Shown here piece by piece: positions 1 through 12,424 of a stretch of DNA of 64,000 nt. The notes under the pieces were generated by a model. That model was not told where the DNA came from. It did not search any database and saw only the letters and a list, made by a program, of their open reading frames with translations. Source of the DNA: Pegoplata infirma (lineage: Eukaryota > Arthropoda > Insecta > Diptera > Anthomyiidae); contig OY992540.1 in NCBI GenBank assembly GCA_963921195.1, positions 192,743,576 to 192,807,575 of the forward strand. The letters run 5' to 3'. A program made the translations under genes and the position numbers. Each line of letters opens with the position of its first letter. Position 1 is the stretch's first letter.

Positions 1-39
1 CGTCAAAATAACTAAAATGGGTATTTTGTGATAAACTCT

Positions 40-760
40 TAACTGTAGGAAGTGGAGTTGGGAGTCTATTCGAGAGAGCCGCTGTTAACATATATTTTGA
101 CAGTCAAACCGCGGTCAAGTCACTGGAGTCAATGTTCCTGAAAACAAGATCTAGCCTTAACTGCCCCACGTCTTTAAATGAGATGCCCAAGCAGTTTGAC
201 TTATGACTCACATGGGTTTCAGGGCACAGGAACATTCCAGAAAATTGCAAAGCCGATGAGCTTACAAGACTGGGAACTGCCTTGTATGATCTTACAGAAT
301 CGGAATGTGGTGGTATGCCTCTAGTAACTTGCAAGCAAAATCTACTGCTTTGTACCTTGCGAGAGGAAGACTAATCAGAGATGGGCACATTGATGGACGT
401 GTGAAATTTCACGACAGATCCGGCCTTCTCTTCATTAAAAGCGCACAAGTGAGCTGCTATCGCTTCTTTAGGAGATATTAAGACAGTGTTTGCTGTAGTT
501 ACTGGATAATGCCTTATAGGAAAGCACGCTGAGGTTTAATTGTGCCGTCAAATTACTACTGTCAGAGTTGCATGGATAAGGAGGAGTTGGAAACTATAAA
601 ACACTTTATCTGACATTGCCGGTCACTTTCTGATCAGAGCACTGCTTCACTGGCACTTTCTGAGCTGCACGATCTTTCTGAATTCTCGCATGTCAAAATT
701 CAGTATCTTAGGAGTTCCGTTACCTTGGTTTAACGACATTGACTACTTAGTAGAGTAACC
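40..760 (+). pseudogene. Non-LTR retrotransposon RNase H and 3' end, degraded
   Basis: Translating with frame changes gives YFDSQTAVKSLESMF, then LTWVSGHRNIPENCKADELT, the second half of an RNase H domain as in the ORF2 of some non-LTR retrotransposons. A C-terminal stretch follows (CMDKEELETIKHFI near 560-610). Several stops and an internal deletion near the start. It shares its sequence with the minus-strand copy at 6960-8600. Confidence 0.65.
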
Positions 761-1429
761 CCAATACCGTCCCGTGTTATGACAACGAACTCAGAGCCTA
801 TATGTGCTAAAGCGCCAGCACATAATTGCATTATAATTCTTTTAAAGCTCTGGCTGAGACCGCGTTCTAAATTTACAGTACATAATGACATCGAGGTTGT
901 AAAATCAACTGTAGTAGTATTTTTAATTCATTAATTAATAACAGAATACAAACAATTCTTTGTTTATAAATTCTGTATGTGTTCATACACACGAAATGTA
1001 AAAAAAAAAACTAGATTAAATACAACAAGAGATAAACAAATTTAAATTTAAATATTTATTAAAGATAAAAAATATAAAAAAAAACTTAAAGGAAATGCGG
1101 TAAATTAAAAATATCTACACCCTGTGGTAATTATTTTGGATTACCAAAAAAAAACTATTAAAGTTGTTTTTTTTTTTGTTCTCTATTTACCAAAAAGTCT
1201 CCTCAACTTTAGAATTTATTGCAATTTCAGAGGTCAATACTCTTTCTGTTGTTTGGCAAATGGAGTTGCCAACGCTTATTTAAAACGGGGAAAATTAAGA
1301 AGCAGCAAGTAATTCTTGTAATTTTACGCAACTTTGTCTGATCGCTCTTTTCTATGGCGTTAGGTTCCCACTCGGTTTGTAATATCCGTAGTAAAAATCT
1401 CAACAGAATCGACCAACAGAAAGTACAAC
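761..1429. other. AT-rich spacer
   Basis: Between two retrotransposon fragments. Homopolymer-rich; no repeat boundary or coding sequence was recognised. Confidence 0.5.
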
Positions 1430-2080
1430 GACTGGGTATGACTGGTGCTATTAGAGCGGAACCACAGTCCGGCCTGGTAGTGACGATTCAAGACCGGTCT
1501 GAAAGGGATACTTAACTTCAGCCCGTGGATATCTACATTAAGAGCACAGCATAAAAATCCGCTCTCCGATCAAGAGAGTCGCAAATGCTTAAGCAAAGCA
1601 CTCGACCATATCAAGGGCGGTGGAAGAGACGGAACTGTAAGAGAAAACCGACTATATCCACAACAGACGAACTTTTGACAGAACCTTTAAAGTTCAAATA
1701 CCAACTAGGGAAGACTGGGCGGAAAACTCTGTTATAACAGAGAATGCGGTCTCAATTTTTACAGACGGATTGAAGGTGGAGATAAATACGGGTTCGGGAG
1801 TATATGCTGAATGCCTTAAAATTAGAGCCTCACTGAGACTTCCAGACAAGTGCAGTGTTGTTAAGGCTGAGGTACTTGCAGCAGATGTGCCATTAACATT
1901 TTTGTTGAAAGTCTTGCAGCTCTTAAGGCTTTGGAATCAAACACTGTGAATCGGGAATCGTTATGAACTGTATACAATCCCTTCGTTGAATCAGTCACTA
2001 CACAGTCAAGCTAATCTGGGTCGCTAAGAATGATTTGGCAGATACATGTGCTAGGAATGCCTCTGAGTCGGTGGGGGAAC
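1430..2080 (+). pseudogene. Second non-LTR RNase H fragment (different subfamily)
   Basis: From about 1750 the frame reads SIFTDGLKVEINTGSGVYAE and then LPDKCSVVKAEVLAA, the TDG/AE motifs of RNase H. Stops and frameshifts on both sides. The region upstream (1440-1740) looks like the retrotransposon segment before RNase H. No intact frame. Confidence 0.55.
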
Positions 2081-2399
2081 ATTGATACGATATCAGAGAA
2101 TAGAATGAAGGAAATATGGATATCACTGATTACGTACAGGTTATCGCGAATCCTGTGACCACTGCCAAATCCTAAGAGGACAGAAAGTCTTCTTACTTTT
2201 GGCAAACGGACCGTGCGTATGTGAATCTCTGTCAGGGACAATTGTGGGGAAGTGGAATGCCTAAACGGACCTGGAATGCCAAAACGGTGTCTCATTGACT
2301 TCTTGGGAATTGGGGTGGTTAAGGGGAGTAGGTGAATAACAATTAAAGGAATCACAATCCGACTGAATTCGCCAAATGGCGGACGCCTATACAACTTAA

Positions 2400-2960
2400 C
2401 CTACTTAGTCTCCTTCGTGAGTTTCCAGAGGTATACCAACACATTTAAATACCGTAGAAACCTGTAAGGTAGTTTCCTCTCCTGTCTCGTTGGCTTTGAA
2501 AAATGCCCCTGTGTCCTGCGTCCCATATGAGTCGTATGTCCGGACATCTCGTTTAAGGGCGTGCAACTGTTAGGAGAGGATTATCTTTTCAAGAACATTG
2601 ACTACAAGGACTTGACCGTGGCTTGACTATCTGTATAGATGTCGACTGCGATTTTAGACAAGACATTGCATCTCTACCAGTAACCTCATTTATTGGCAGC
2701 ATCTCCAACTGGTAAACACTGTTATGGTCTCGCAACTTTGAGCCAGACCTAACCCAAGGTTTTTTGAATGGACTCCGAAGCTCACTTGTTCGTGTTGTTT
2801 CGATCCGCCTGTGTATAAACGTATGGAGGCTCTACTACCCGAAATGTTAGCTATCCGTGACTCTCTAGGTGGTATCATAGTGACACAGTGGTGCTCAGAT
2901 AGGCTCATTTAAGGAACACAGTTCACATTTTGTGGAATGTGACCACTATCACTTCCCTTG
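2400..2960 (-). pseudogene. Non-LTR RNase H fragment, minus strand
   Basis: Minus-strand translation gives RLYTGGSKQHEQVSFGVHSK, matching the FYTDGSKLHEQVGFD of the copy near 8800; the catalytic D has become G here. Later parts match the TYDSYGTQD-type segment of the 7530 copy. Inactive. Confidence 0.55.
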
Positions 2961-3239
2961 CATTGCAGTGTGCTTTTCAGTGACGTAACTAGGGCTGGAG
3001 AATGAGAACTCAGTACTCTATAGACGTAGGAATTAAACTGTAAAACAGATAATCCGTTACACACTAGTTATTCTAAGGATATTAAGGATAAACTCTAAAC
3101 TTCGCTTAAGACGAAAATTTGAGATAGTGATCTCCAGTATACCAGATTGGGATAAAGCTGGAACATCTGTGAACACTAGAAGCCCAAACTGGTAGTTTAG
3201 GAGGCATTGGTGGTGATCCTAGGTAGGTCACCTATAGTT

Positions 3240-3830
3240 TTTCAGGCTAAAATTCAGGCTATTATAATACCCGCTAGAATGGGTATGAAAGGTGGTCACA
3301 TTTAAATCTTCTGTAATGACTGGCTGTCAGCACTTGTAGCGCTATCTTTCAGGGAAGTTAAATCCAAACTAACAATACAGTGTTTTGATACCCTTCAACA
3401 TTTGGCCGGGCAAAACAAAATTTTAGATCCCTATCACAGATGTTTCGATTGTAAGAAGATATCGGATGAGCTTGCTAGGAATACCTCCGCTACTTCTATG
3501 ATCGGATCCGATTGTGGGGTGAATTTTTTTACTTTCGCGACCATGGTTAAGGGTTGAGAGGACAGACTTCCTTCACTTGTGGGAGAATTCAGTGGGTCAA
3601 CGGCAATCTAAAGCACTAATCGCTCCACTATCATATGGAAGTACATATTTTTAATCACAACAAAATTGGCATTAGGTTACTGACAGGTTTTCTTACCGGA
3701 AATTGCACTTGCATTATTCAAACTTTTGCACATCGTCTTTGTCTGGTGGAAGTAAAAACAATGCAACACATATTGTGTGTATGCAGTTTGCAGGATCAGA
3801 AGGCGGTTCTAAGAAAGGATTAAGCAATTA
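3240..3830 (+). pseudogene. Non-LTR 3'-end fragment
   Basis: Pieces such as DELARNTSATS (near 3465) and, in another frame at 3685-3780, LTGFLTGNCTC...LCLVEVKTMQHILCVC fit the end of RNase H and the cysteine-bearing tail of ORF2. Frame breaks separate them. Confidence 0.5.
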
Positions 3831-3905
3831 ATTCTAAAGATATAATGCTGGCTTCTCCATCCTCTGTTCTTATGTTCATCAGAAACATTAAACAGAGTTT
3901 GATTT

Positions 3906-4071
3906 AGAGAATAATCACAATTGGAGCGGGAAGCGGAAAAACGCAATTGTCCTCATAAAAATATAATTGAATCTAGTTTGGCGGAAAAACGCGGTGGAAT
4001 TTTGTTGTCATATAAAACGTATGTGAACAGTTGCGGAAAAACGCTTCCCGCTCCAATTGTGATTATTCTCT
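3906..4071. mobile_element. 166 bp MITE with ~30 bp terminal inverted repeats
   Basis: AGAGAATAATCACAATTGGA at the left continues in GCGGGAAGCG and is mirrored perfectly at the right end. Inside, GCGGAAAAACGC (itself nearly symmetric) occurs three times. No clear target duplication. Confidence 0.72.
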
Positions 4072-4229
4072 CATATAGATGTTAGCACAAAAGACTCATC
4101 AGGGTCACCGTGCAGGCCGTAAGTTCTAGATCTCCCCTTGAATAGTAATCAATAAAAAGGATCTTTACTGATTTTTTCAGCACCTCTAGGTGAACCTAGC
4201 CTTTCTTCAGTCTTGGAAATTTACACAGA

Positions 4230-4520
4230 AGATGCTTCACTAACTGTTTCACATTCGTCAGCCAGCTGTTTTATTTGACTCCACTGTGTCCTGGAATTAG
4301 ATCTAATATATTTTTCACTACATATCCAAATAAATATGTATCGTCGTGACTGTATGACTGGAAGGCACTACCTTTGTCGAGGAATGTGCGCGATACCTCA
4401 ATATCTAGTCTTTCAAAAAACCCCTGACCCTTTTCTCGTTTGTGTCTTCAAACCATGCGCATACGGGAATGGTGTCATCGCTGATAAGTTCCTCAGCGGC
4501 AGACATTTCTTTTAGGAATT
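4230..4520 (-). pseudogene. Degraded coding-like block of unknown origin
   Basis: The minus strand reads MSAAEELISDDTIPVCAWFE and, after frame changes, TQWSQIKQLADECETVSEAS before a stop. This looks like a broken protein tail, perhaps from a transposon, but no family was recognised. Confidence 0.25.
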
Positions 4521-5080
4521 TTTTAAGGTGTTTGCGCTAATCTTGTAGTAATTCCTGTATTTTATGAACATTGGCAATCCTATTTTCTAAAAGTTTTTAT
4601 TTTTTAGAATATTTTCATTTCAAATTGCCACAGACAACAAAGCACAAATAAATTCTCTTTTTAATTCTATAGTTTATTGGCTTGATTACTTTTACGAGTA
4701 GTAACAGTAGTATGATGATATTTTTCTTTTATGAATATTGTTGCACTTGCTAGTCTCGTCAAAAAGTCTGTATTATTTCATGAAACTTAAATAAACGTAT
4801 TACTTTTTATTTTTGCAAATTGTTTGCAGTTTCTTTTGCACACAAAAGCAATTGCTTTCTTTGGTGGCATTCTTGCCTTTTTTTTAATTTCCACATCATA
4901 ATTATTATCGTCATCATCATCTTTATGGGCAATGCAACACTTGGCATGTTTGCTTGAAGTGTTGTAGTATGTGCTTGTACTTTGATATTTTGAAAGTAGT
5001 GTCCGACCGAACAGTATCAACAGAAGACGAAATTGTGCCCAAATTCGGTATTTCCAATCATTTTAGAGCATTTGTGATTA

Positions 5081-5836
5081 CACTCAAAATAATTACTCTG
5101 TTAAAAACTCTGTAAAATGACTGTAATCTCAATTCGACAGACATTTGACAAAGTTATCTGTCGAAATACAGATTTTAAGAATATACTTTGTATTTTCTTG
5201 TAACCGAAAAACAAAATTTTATCTGTAATTTTACTTTTTATTTTGTAATCTCTATTTTATAGATAATAAACAGAGTTTTTTGTTAAAATACAGAATTTAT
5301 ACATTTTCTCGTAACCAAAATACTAAATTTCAACTGTAATTTTACTTATTGCTCTGTAATATAGCTTTTAAATAAAAATCCCTTCAAAAAACTACCAAAT
5401 ATTTCAAACGCTCTTTAAAAAGCATCTTAAATTACAATAAAACCTGGTAAATTTTACGAGGATGTCGGGTAAAATTGGAGGTACTCGTAAAATACATCGT
5501 AATTTTCACAAAAATAAAAAAAGTAAATTTACAATTTGGATGCATTAAAGCGGGCAAATTTACTCGGTGGCATTTTCCAATTGTCAACACTACGTGCACA
5601 TTAAGGAAAGAGAAATTGATCAGAAATCAAATAGTAAATAAAATAGTAAAATTCTGGTCGCTTATAACAATATTTTACAGATAATTCTGTAAATTTACAG
5701 GTTTTTTTTGTTCGAAATCATTTTACCGAGTTTTCTTCGTAAAATAACAAAAAATCTTGCTGGTTGGAAATCTATGGTATTTTCTGCTGGCTCAGCAGAG
5801 TATCTCTGTAATTTAACAGAGTGATTATTTTGAGTG
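5081..5836. mobile_element. CACTC-ended non-autonomous element, TA duplication
   Basis: CACTCAAAATAATTACTCTG at the left is mirrored by the inverted sequence ending GAGTG at 5836; TA flanks both sides. The body repeats CTGTAA/TTACAG in both orientations and has no credible coding frame. Confidence 0.7.
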
Positions 5837-6959
5837 TACAGTATGTCGAAGTGTTTGACCGAACAGTTCAATTCAAAAACTGTATTTGGTCAGAATTCGT
5901 TATTTTGCATAATTTGAAAGAAATTTTGGTAATGGAGGATTTTTGCCAAAGCCGATTCTAGATTGTCAACTCTTAAGTCGTAGTTTAGCTATAAATTTAC
6001 TGATAGGTTGCCGATTTCTTTTTTAAACTTGACCGAACGTTTTGTGACCAAAAGAAGAAAAATGTGACTTTAGCATTTTTAGTTTAAAATTCGTTCACAT
6101 GCCAAATTTCGACTGTTTACTTTTTCTGTCCGAACTGTTCGGTCGGTCACTAGTTTTAAAGTACATTTTATTTTCTTAACTATAAAAACTGAAATTTTTA
6201 TGGCCTCTTTGTTAAGTGTTTGGAATTTGAGAATAACAAAATAGGTTTGTTTACAATTACCAACATACAATATTACCATATTATATTTCTTTCTCTTTCC
6301 CTTCCTTTCAAATATGTTGTAAAAACGAAAATTTTTAATTTATGTATGTGTTGCCCTTAATTTAATTTGAATTATTATTATGCATTGTAATGGAATGTAA
6401 AATTCCGACTTTCAAATTTTATAAAGAATATATATATGATTTGGTCATCTATATTTTAATCAAACAGCTTCTGTAAAATTATCGAAATTTATTTATGTTA
6501 TAAGTGGTCCGTTGGTGAGGTTCATTACGAAACCACGGTACAAAAAGTTTCTACTGTAGAACTAGTTGTAAAGAAAATTCAAGAGAAACCCACTTTTGTG
6601 TATATTCTTTTTGCAGAAATCAGTCTACGAGACGTCTAGACTCTAGAGCATGCTCTTATATTTCTGTTGGCAAAAAGCCAATGCCCATAGAGGCCGACTT
6701 GTGGCCCATTATGATTCCAGTTTCCCCTTCTTAGATAAAAAGCAATAGTTGCATCTATGCATTCCACTTAGAAATTTTGATAAACACCAGTAAGGTCCAT
6801 GGCTTTATTCCTCGGATTTCATGTAAATTCTGAAAGAAGAAAGAGCCAAATAATTTAAATCTTCTAAAGACAGTGCAGGGCATTCACATAAAAAGTGATA
6901 ACTGTCCTCAACAGCTTCCCTACACCATCGGCATGTATCATCATTACTTCTTCCAATTC
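5837..6959. other. Unassigned stretch
   Basis: AT-rich sequence with no clear repeat ends. TGACCGAAC-type words recur near 5854, 6030 and 6126, which may mark an old repeat. Nothing coding is supported. Confidence 0.4.
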
Positions 6960-8600
6960 TTAGCACTCATAGACTCTGAGGTCCGTTGTGATACCACGGG
7001 ATCTTTATAGGTTCCCGTGCTAGTCCCTGATGTTAAACCAATTTAAGCACGTTGTAAAACTCCTAGGATTTTGAATTTTGAAATCCGACAAATCAGGAAG
7101 ATCGTGCAGCTCCCTAGATCTCAGTGAAGCAAGTGTATGACTAGAAAGTGCCGGGCGATGGCAGATAAAGTGTTTGATAGTTTCCAACTCCTCCTCATCC
7201 ATGCTAGTCATTTGAAGGCACATTTAACTGCTCTACGTGCTTTCCAATAAGACAGTGTCCGGTAATTACAACAACCACGGTCGAAATATCTCCTTTTGGA
7301 AACGATATCAGCTCACTTGTGTGCTTTTGATTAAAAGAAGCCCAAATCTATCCTGTAGTCACACACGCTTATCCATGTACCCATCATTAGTCTTCGTCGC
7401 GGAACAAAGCCGTAGATTTTGCTTGCAAGTTTCGGGAGGTGGTATACTAATTATGTTTGAACTTGTTCGGTAGTTTCTAGTCTTCCAAGCTCATCGGCCT
7501 TACAATTCCCTAGAAAGTCTCTGTGTACTAAGACCCATATGAGTCGTATGTCAAACCGCTTGGGGATCTCAACAAAAGACGTGCGGCAGTTAAGGCAGAT
7601 ATTGTTTCAGAATCTTTGACTCCAAGGACCTGACCGCGACTTCACTGTCGGAATAGATATTGACTGTCGCTGTAGACAAGACATTGCAACTTTAGCAGTC
7701 ATCCACATTCTTTATTCCCAGCATCTCTGCCTGGTAAACACTGCATTGATCTGGCAATCTTCTTGCCAGACTCAACCCAAGTTCTTCCGAATAGACTCCA
7801 AAGCCCACTAGCTCGTGTAGATTCTATAAAGCTACACTCAAAAAATTATGTTAGTAAAATCAACTGAAAATGACAGTTAAAATAACTACTTTGTAAGTTG
7901 TTTTGGGGTCATCTACTTTTTCAGTTAAATCAACTAACAATGTCAGTTATTTTAACTGACAAAAAACAACTGACTTATGTAGTAAAAACTACTAACATTT
8001 GTAGTCAAAACAACTAAATGTAGTAAAAATAAAATAATCAATATATAATTTTTTTTTCAAAAAATTTTTCAGAAAAAAATTGAAGACCAAATTTTTTCCG
8101 TTCTTTTTTTTTTTTTTTTTTAAAAAAAAGTTGTGAAAAATAAAAAAACGAAAATTTATTTTTATTTTTTGAAAAAATACTTAAAAATTTTTTCAGAGAT
8201 AAAAAAAATAAAATTAACTACTTTAAATTACTGTTACTACAGCACAGTACTTTTTTGTTAGTTGTTCAAAAAAAGTATTTAAAATAACTAACAGAAATAG
8301 TTGTTTGATATTTTTCAAACAAAAACAACTGACTTTGTAGTTGAAAACAACTAACTACTGTAAAATATATAAACAACTTACATGTAGTAACTTACATAAT
8401 TTTCTGAGTGTATGTAAAAATAAATGCAGGCTCCACTATCCGGAATGCCCTTCATCCAAGGCCAGGGAGCCTGGTATCATACTGGTAAAGTGGCGCTCAA
8501 AAAGGCTTATAGAACACATTCCACATTTTGTGGTATTGCTATATTTTTCCAGATCGCTATATGGCCACAATCGCTGATCTTCCATGGCAGTGTGATATTC
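6960..8600 (-). pseudogene. Non-LTR RNase H and tail, minus strand, split by a CACTC element
   Basis: Reading the minus strand from about 8600 down to 6960 gives the start of RNase H (interrupted by 7835-8410), then VYQAE-like and CKADE segments, and the tail DEEELETIKHFICHRPALSS at 7223-7020. Degenerate, with stops. It is head to head with the plus copy that starts near 8620. Confidence 0.62.
7835..8410. mobile_element. CACTC-ended element inside a retrotransposon fragment
   Basis: Ends CACTCAAAAAATTATG and CATAATTTTCTGAGTG; TA at 7833-7834 and 8411-8412. The empty site can be read from the related copy near 8798-8820, which aligns across the insertion once a single TA is kept. The body is dense in GTAGTT/AACTAC. 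Confidence 0.78.
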
Positions 8601-8805
8601 AGTCGAATTGCCGACGTAGCCGCATACTGCCTACCCTATATTAATGGCACACTGCAATGGAAGAGCAGCCATTCTGGGATAGCATATCGCGATATGGAAA
8701 ACAGTACCACAAAATGTGGACTGAGCTCCCTCTAGGAGCCTTTTTGAGCGCTACTTTACCACTATGATACCATCAATGGAGTGGAGCCTCTATAAATTTT
8801 TACAC
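8433..8805. repeat. Head-to-head inverted retrotransposon pieces
   Basis: CCACATTTTGTGGTA at 8521-8535 mirrors TACCACAAAATGTGG at 8705-8719; matching continues outward to TTTTTGAGCGC and beyond on both sides. The centre is near 8620. The arms are the start of the same RNase H region in opposite orientations. Confidence 0.7.
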
Positions 8806-9090
8806 AGATGGGTCGAAGCTACACGAACAAGTGGGCTTCGACATCAATTCGAAAGAGTTTGGGTTGAGTGTGGCTCAAAGACTGACATTTCATTGCAGTG
8901 TTTACCAGGCAGAGATGCTGGCAATAAAGGAAGTGGCTGACTTGTTGAGTTGCAATGTCTCGGATACAACTGCAGTCAACATCTGTTCCGATAGTCAATC
9001 CGCGGTCAAGTCCCTGGAGTCAATGTTTATGAAAACAACATCTGCCCTTTACTTCCGCACGGATGTGAATGAGATGGCCAAGTAGTTTGA
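8620..9090 (+). pseudogene. Non-LTR RNase H fragment, plus strand
   Basis: A readable stretch at 8790-9085 contains FYTDGSKLHEQVGFD, VYQAEMLAIKEVADLL and ICSDSQSAVKSLES: the D, E and D catalytic positions of RNase H are all visible. It stops after NEMAK and ends in unrelated sequence. A fragment, not a gene. Confidence 0.68.
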
Positions 9091-9226
9091 CATACCACTC
9101 ATTTTTAAACAAAGTTTGGACTTTTACAACAATATCCTTTGAAAGCATGCAGCACACTTTGGAGCTTTGATAAGAATTCTCAGTGGAAAGTCTACCTAGA
9201 TAATGGATACGTTTATCCGTTCAGAG

Positions 9227-9779
9227 CCCGACAGTTTCGACGTATTGTATCGTAACGTGGTTCAGTCACAGACTAATACAGACTCGACATAAGTGACAGG
9301 TGTCAAAAAAGTATTTCTGAACCATATGGTTAATATTTTAAAAATATTCTACGAACTAGGTTAGAAAGAGAAAACTAATATAACGCGCCATAAGAAAACT
9401 AATATAACGCGCCTAAGTCGTAGAAAGTGTTGCCATGTTAGCGTAAAACAGACTGAAAACCGCTCTGTTTTCTCCTAAAATCGCTTAGTTTTTCCCCATT
9501 TTTCTCATAAAACTCTGCTGTCGAGTCTGTATATAATCTGTGGTTCAGTGCTGAGAAGGACTGAGTATTTACAAATTCAGTAAAGCCTAATTTTAAGTAT
9601 TTCGGTTCCTACAATGGGTTCAAAATTATAAGAAACATTTTTTCAAAGCTAAAAACATTGGAGTTTACAATTGTACTTATTGTAGGCACAGAAAACTTTG
9701 AAATTTGCCTGTACTGTTTATGTCAATACACAATATTTCCCAGCACTGAACCACGTTACGATACGTCGAAACTGTTGGG
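9227..9779. mobile_element. Element with ~45 bp terminal inverted repeats, hosting a nested MITE
   Basis: GACAGTTTCGACGTATTGTA at 9230 and the following TCGTAACGTGGTTCAGT are mirrored at 9737-9779 (ACTGAACCACGTTACGATAC and on). The left arm is cut by the MITE 9267-9542. Confidence 0.7.
9267..9542. mobile_element. Nested MITE, 7-8 bp target duplication
   Basis: CACAGACTAATACAGACTCG at the left pairs with the inverted CGAGTCTGTATATAATCTGTG-like right end. GTTCAGT flanks both sides, and the same site is intact in the opposite arm of the host element, which confirms the insertion. It holds two direct copies of GAAAACTAATATAACGCGCC. The 7-8 bp duplication suggests hAT. Confidence 0.7.
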
Positions 9780-10552
9780 CCCTTTCTACTTGGGTTTTTT
9801 GGATCCAGTGCGAAAAATCTTCAAGTGCACGTTTTGGAATTTTCTTTTTTTATAGATTAGTAATCAGGATCTATCATAAAATGAGTAACAGATGTTATTT
9901 TAAAAAGTTTGGCAAAAACTTAACACTTCTTTTATGTGGCCTACACAATTTAAAAATTGTCCAGTTAATTTTAATTTCTTAAAATTTGTCCAATTAGTTA
10001 ATCAATGACTAACAAATTTTCGCCTACACTGTAAAAACTTCATGTGTGTTAATATTACTTCTATATTTGTTTGTATGTGAAGACGCCTTAAAAAACGTTA
10101 CTTAAGGAATTTAATAACAACCCGAGTAAAAAGGAATTTATATAAATGTATATTATTTTATATGTTTTCTTAAAACCATATACAACTATATGAGTCAAAG
10201 TATAAAATTATATCTCACTTTGAAATTTTCCAATTTTTTTAAATGATGTCATATAAAATCATATCTAATTATATTGTTCATAATATATTAATATAAATGG
10301 TAGATGTAATCATACGTTGCACATAAAACTTAATCCGATTTCATACATTATTATACGTGACTTTATATCTAATTATGTATAGGACTTTACTAAACAAAAA
10401 ATCCAGTATCAATTTATGTATAATTATATATGACTAATATAATACCATTTAAAACTATATATGGTTCCATACTAAAAAAATTTCCAAAAAAATTTTCAAA
10501 AATAATAGATATAATTATATGTGTCTTAAACGATCACATATCTGTGTTTGTA

Positions 10553-12245
10553 CACTCAAAAAAAAAAGTTTGTAAATTTACAAGTAAAAGGTCTTGTAAT
10601 TCTATTTTACTAATATTTTTGTCTTTTTACAAAAATTGTTGTATATTTAATAAAACGAAAACTACAGTTTGCTTTGTAATTTTACTATTATATGTTGGTA
10701 AATTTATTTTACAAATTTTTTAGGTAAATTTACAAAAAAGTGAATTATTTTACAAATTAAAAAAATATTACAAGGTGTTTAGTTTTTTTACACAAGAAAA
10801 CTGTAATTGTACAACATTATTTTATTTGATGTTATTTAGTCTTTTTACCAAAAAATGTTTTATTACAAACATTTTTTTTTTAGATCGTTTACAAGCTTTT
10901 CAGTTTGAAATGTATGTATTAAAAAGTACAAAATTCCAATATAATTTTACAAAACTTATTTAATTACTAGAATTAATGTTGTTTTACAAAAAAAAAAATA
11001 ATTATTCAACAATAGGACACGCAAAAATTTTCTAAGTTCAAAATTTTTTTTTGCGTTTTGGAGTAAAAAAATTAGTTAAAAATAATTTTTTATAAATAAT
11101 TTTTACACCATTTTTTTGGTAATTTGCGTTAGGTAAAATACCACAATTTTTATGTGTTTCTACTATATAATTGTTCTATTTTTTTTTTGTATTTTTACCA
11201 TTTTTTTTGGTGATTTTACCATATTTTTTTGGTATTTTTTTTTTTTTAAATTTGGTACCTAAAATGTCAATAGAAAGCTGCCAATTATGAAAAATCAAAT
11301 TTTTCTTATTTTAACTGGTACTTAAACATCCAACCTACAATATCCAAAAATTTTTTTTCCGATTTTTTAAAAATACTTGTGAAAATAATTAAAAATTCAA
11401 AAAAAAATTGTTATTTTTTGACTAATTTTTCCTGAAAATATAAGAAATTTCTTGTGTAGCCTCCTTCGCAATTCTCATATGTTCTACTTAAGAAAAACGA
11501 AATGTCGAAAAAAAAAAATAAAAAAGTGCAGTGTTATACATTAAAAAGTTTGTTAAATCAAGTGAAAAAAAATCTTTTCAGGTTGTTGAAGTGCTACTCC
11601 AGCTGTCGAAGAAGGAAAAATAAGATGCACCAATGTAAAAAACCTTTAAATTTACAAAACCAATATGTAAATAAACCAATTTTTTTGTAAATTTACAAAA
11701 CAAATATGAAAATTTAAAAAACAAAATTGTATACTTACGAAAAAAGTTGTAATTTTACAAAAATGAAATAGAAAATACAAAAACAATATTGTAAATTTAC
11801 AAATTTTATGGTTAAACTACTGTTTTTACGGCAAAAAAATAAGGAAAAATGGTACATATACAATAAAAATTGTAAATTTACCACTTTTTATTGTAAATAT
11901 ACAAGTTTTTTGCATAAAAAACAGTAGTTTAACCAAATAATTTGTTAATCTACAATTTATTTTTTTCATTTTCTATTTTTCCTTGTAAAATAACAACCTT
12001 TTTCTGTAAGTTTACAATTTTGTTTTGTAAATTTACCAAATTTTTTGCAAATTTACAAAAAAAATGTTCACCTTGAAGATGATATTTTACAAAAAAAATT
12101 GTAAATTTACATTTTCTTTTGTTAAATCAATTTACAAATTATCCCCGTAACTTTACGGGGATTCTTGCTAGTACATATTTTACAAAACCTGCCCCGTAAA
12201 ATCACGGGGATTTTATGTCATTTTACAAACTTTTTTTTTTGAGTG
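10553..12245. mobile_element. CACTC-ended element with TGTAAATTTACA body
   Basis: CACTCAAAAAAAAAAGTTTG pairs with AAACTTTTTTTTTTGAGTG; TA on both sides. Almost the whole 1.7 kb body is built from variants of TGTAAATTTACA. Near the right end are two small CCCCGTAA-type hairpins. Inserted in the CCCGAGTAAAAA element. Confidence 0.7.
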
Positions 12246-12424
12246 TATATATTAATTACACAGCATGACAAAAGTGACCACTATTATAGAAAATAAGAGG
12301 TATGACCAACATTTCCATCTATTTGAGACATGCTGAGTCGAATGGCGTACTCCGTTTTTCGATGCATGGTACAGTTTTCTTGACTTGTAGCAATGTTTCT
12401 TATGCAAATTTGGTTTAAAGCTTT

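Noticed and set aside
2011..2394. 127-residue minus frame
   Set aside because: Overlaps and follows retrotransposon fragments; no motif, and codon use looks random.
4787..5020. 77-residue minus frame with DDDDDNNYD
   Set aside because: The acidic run comes from a CAT microsatellite and the rest has no family resemblance.
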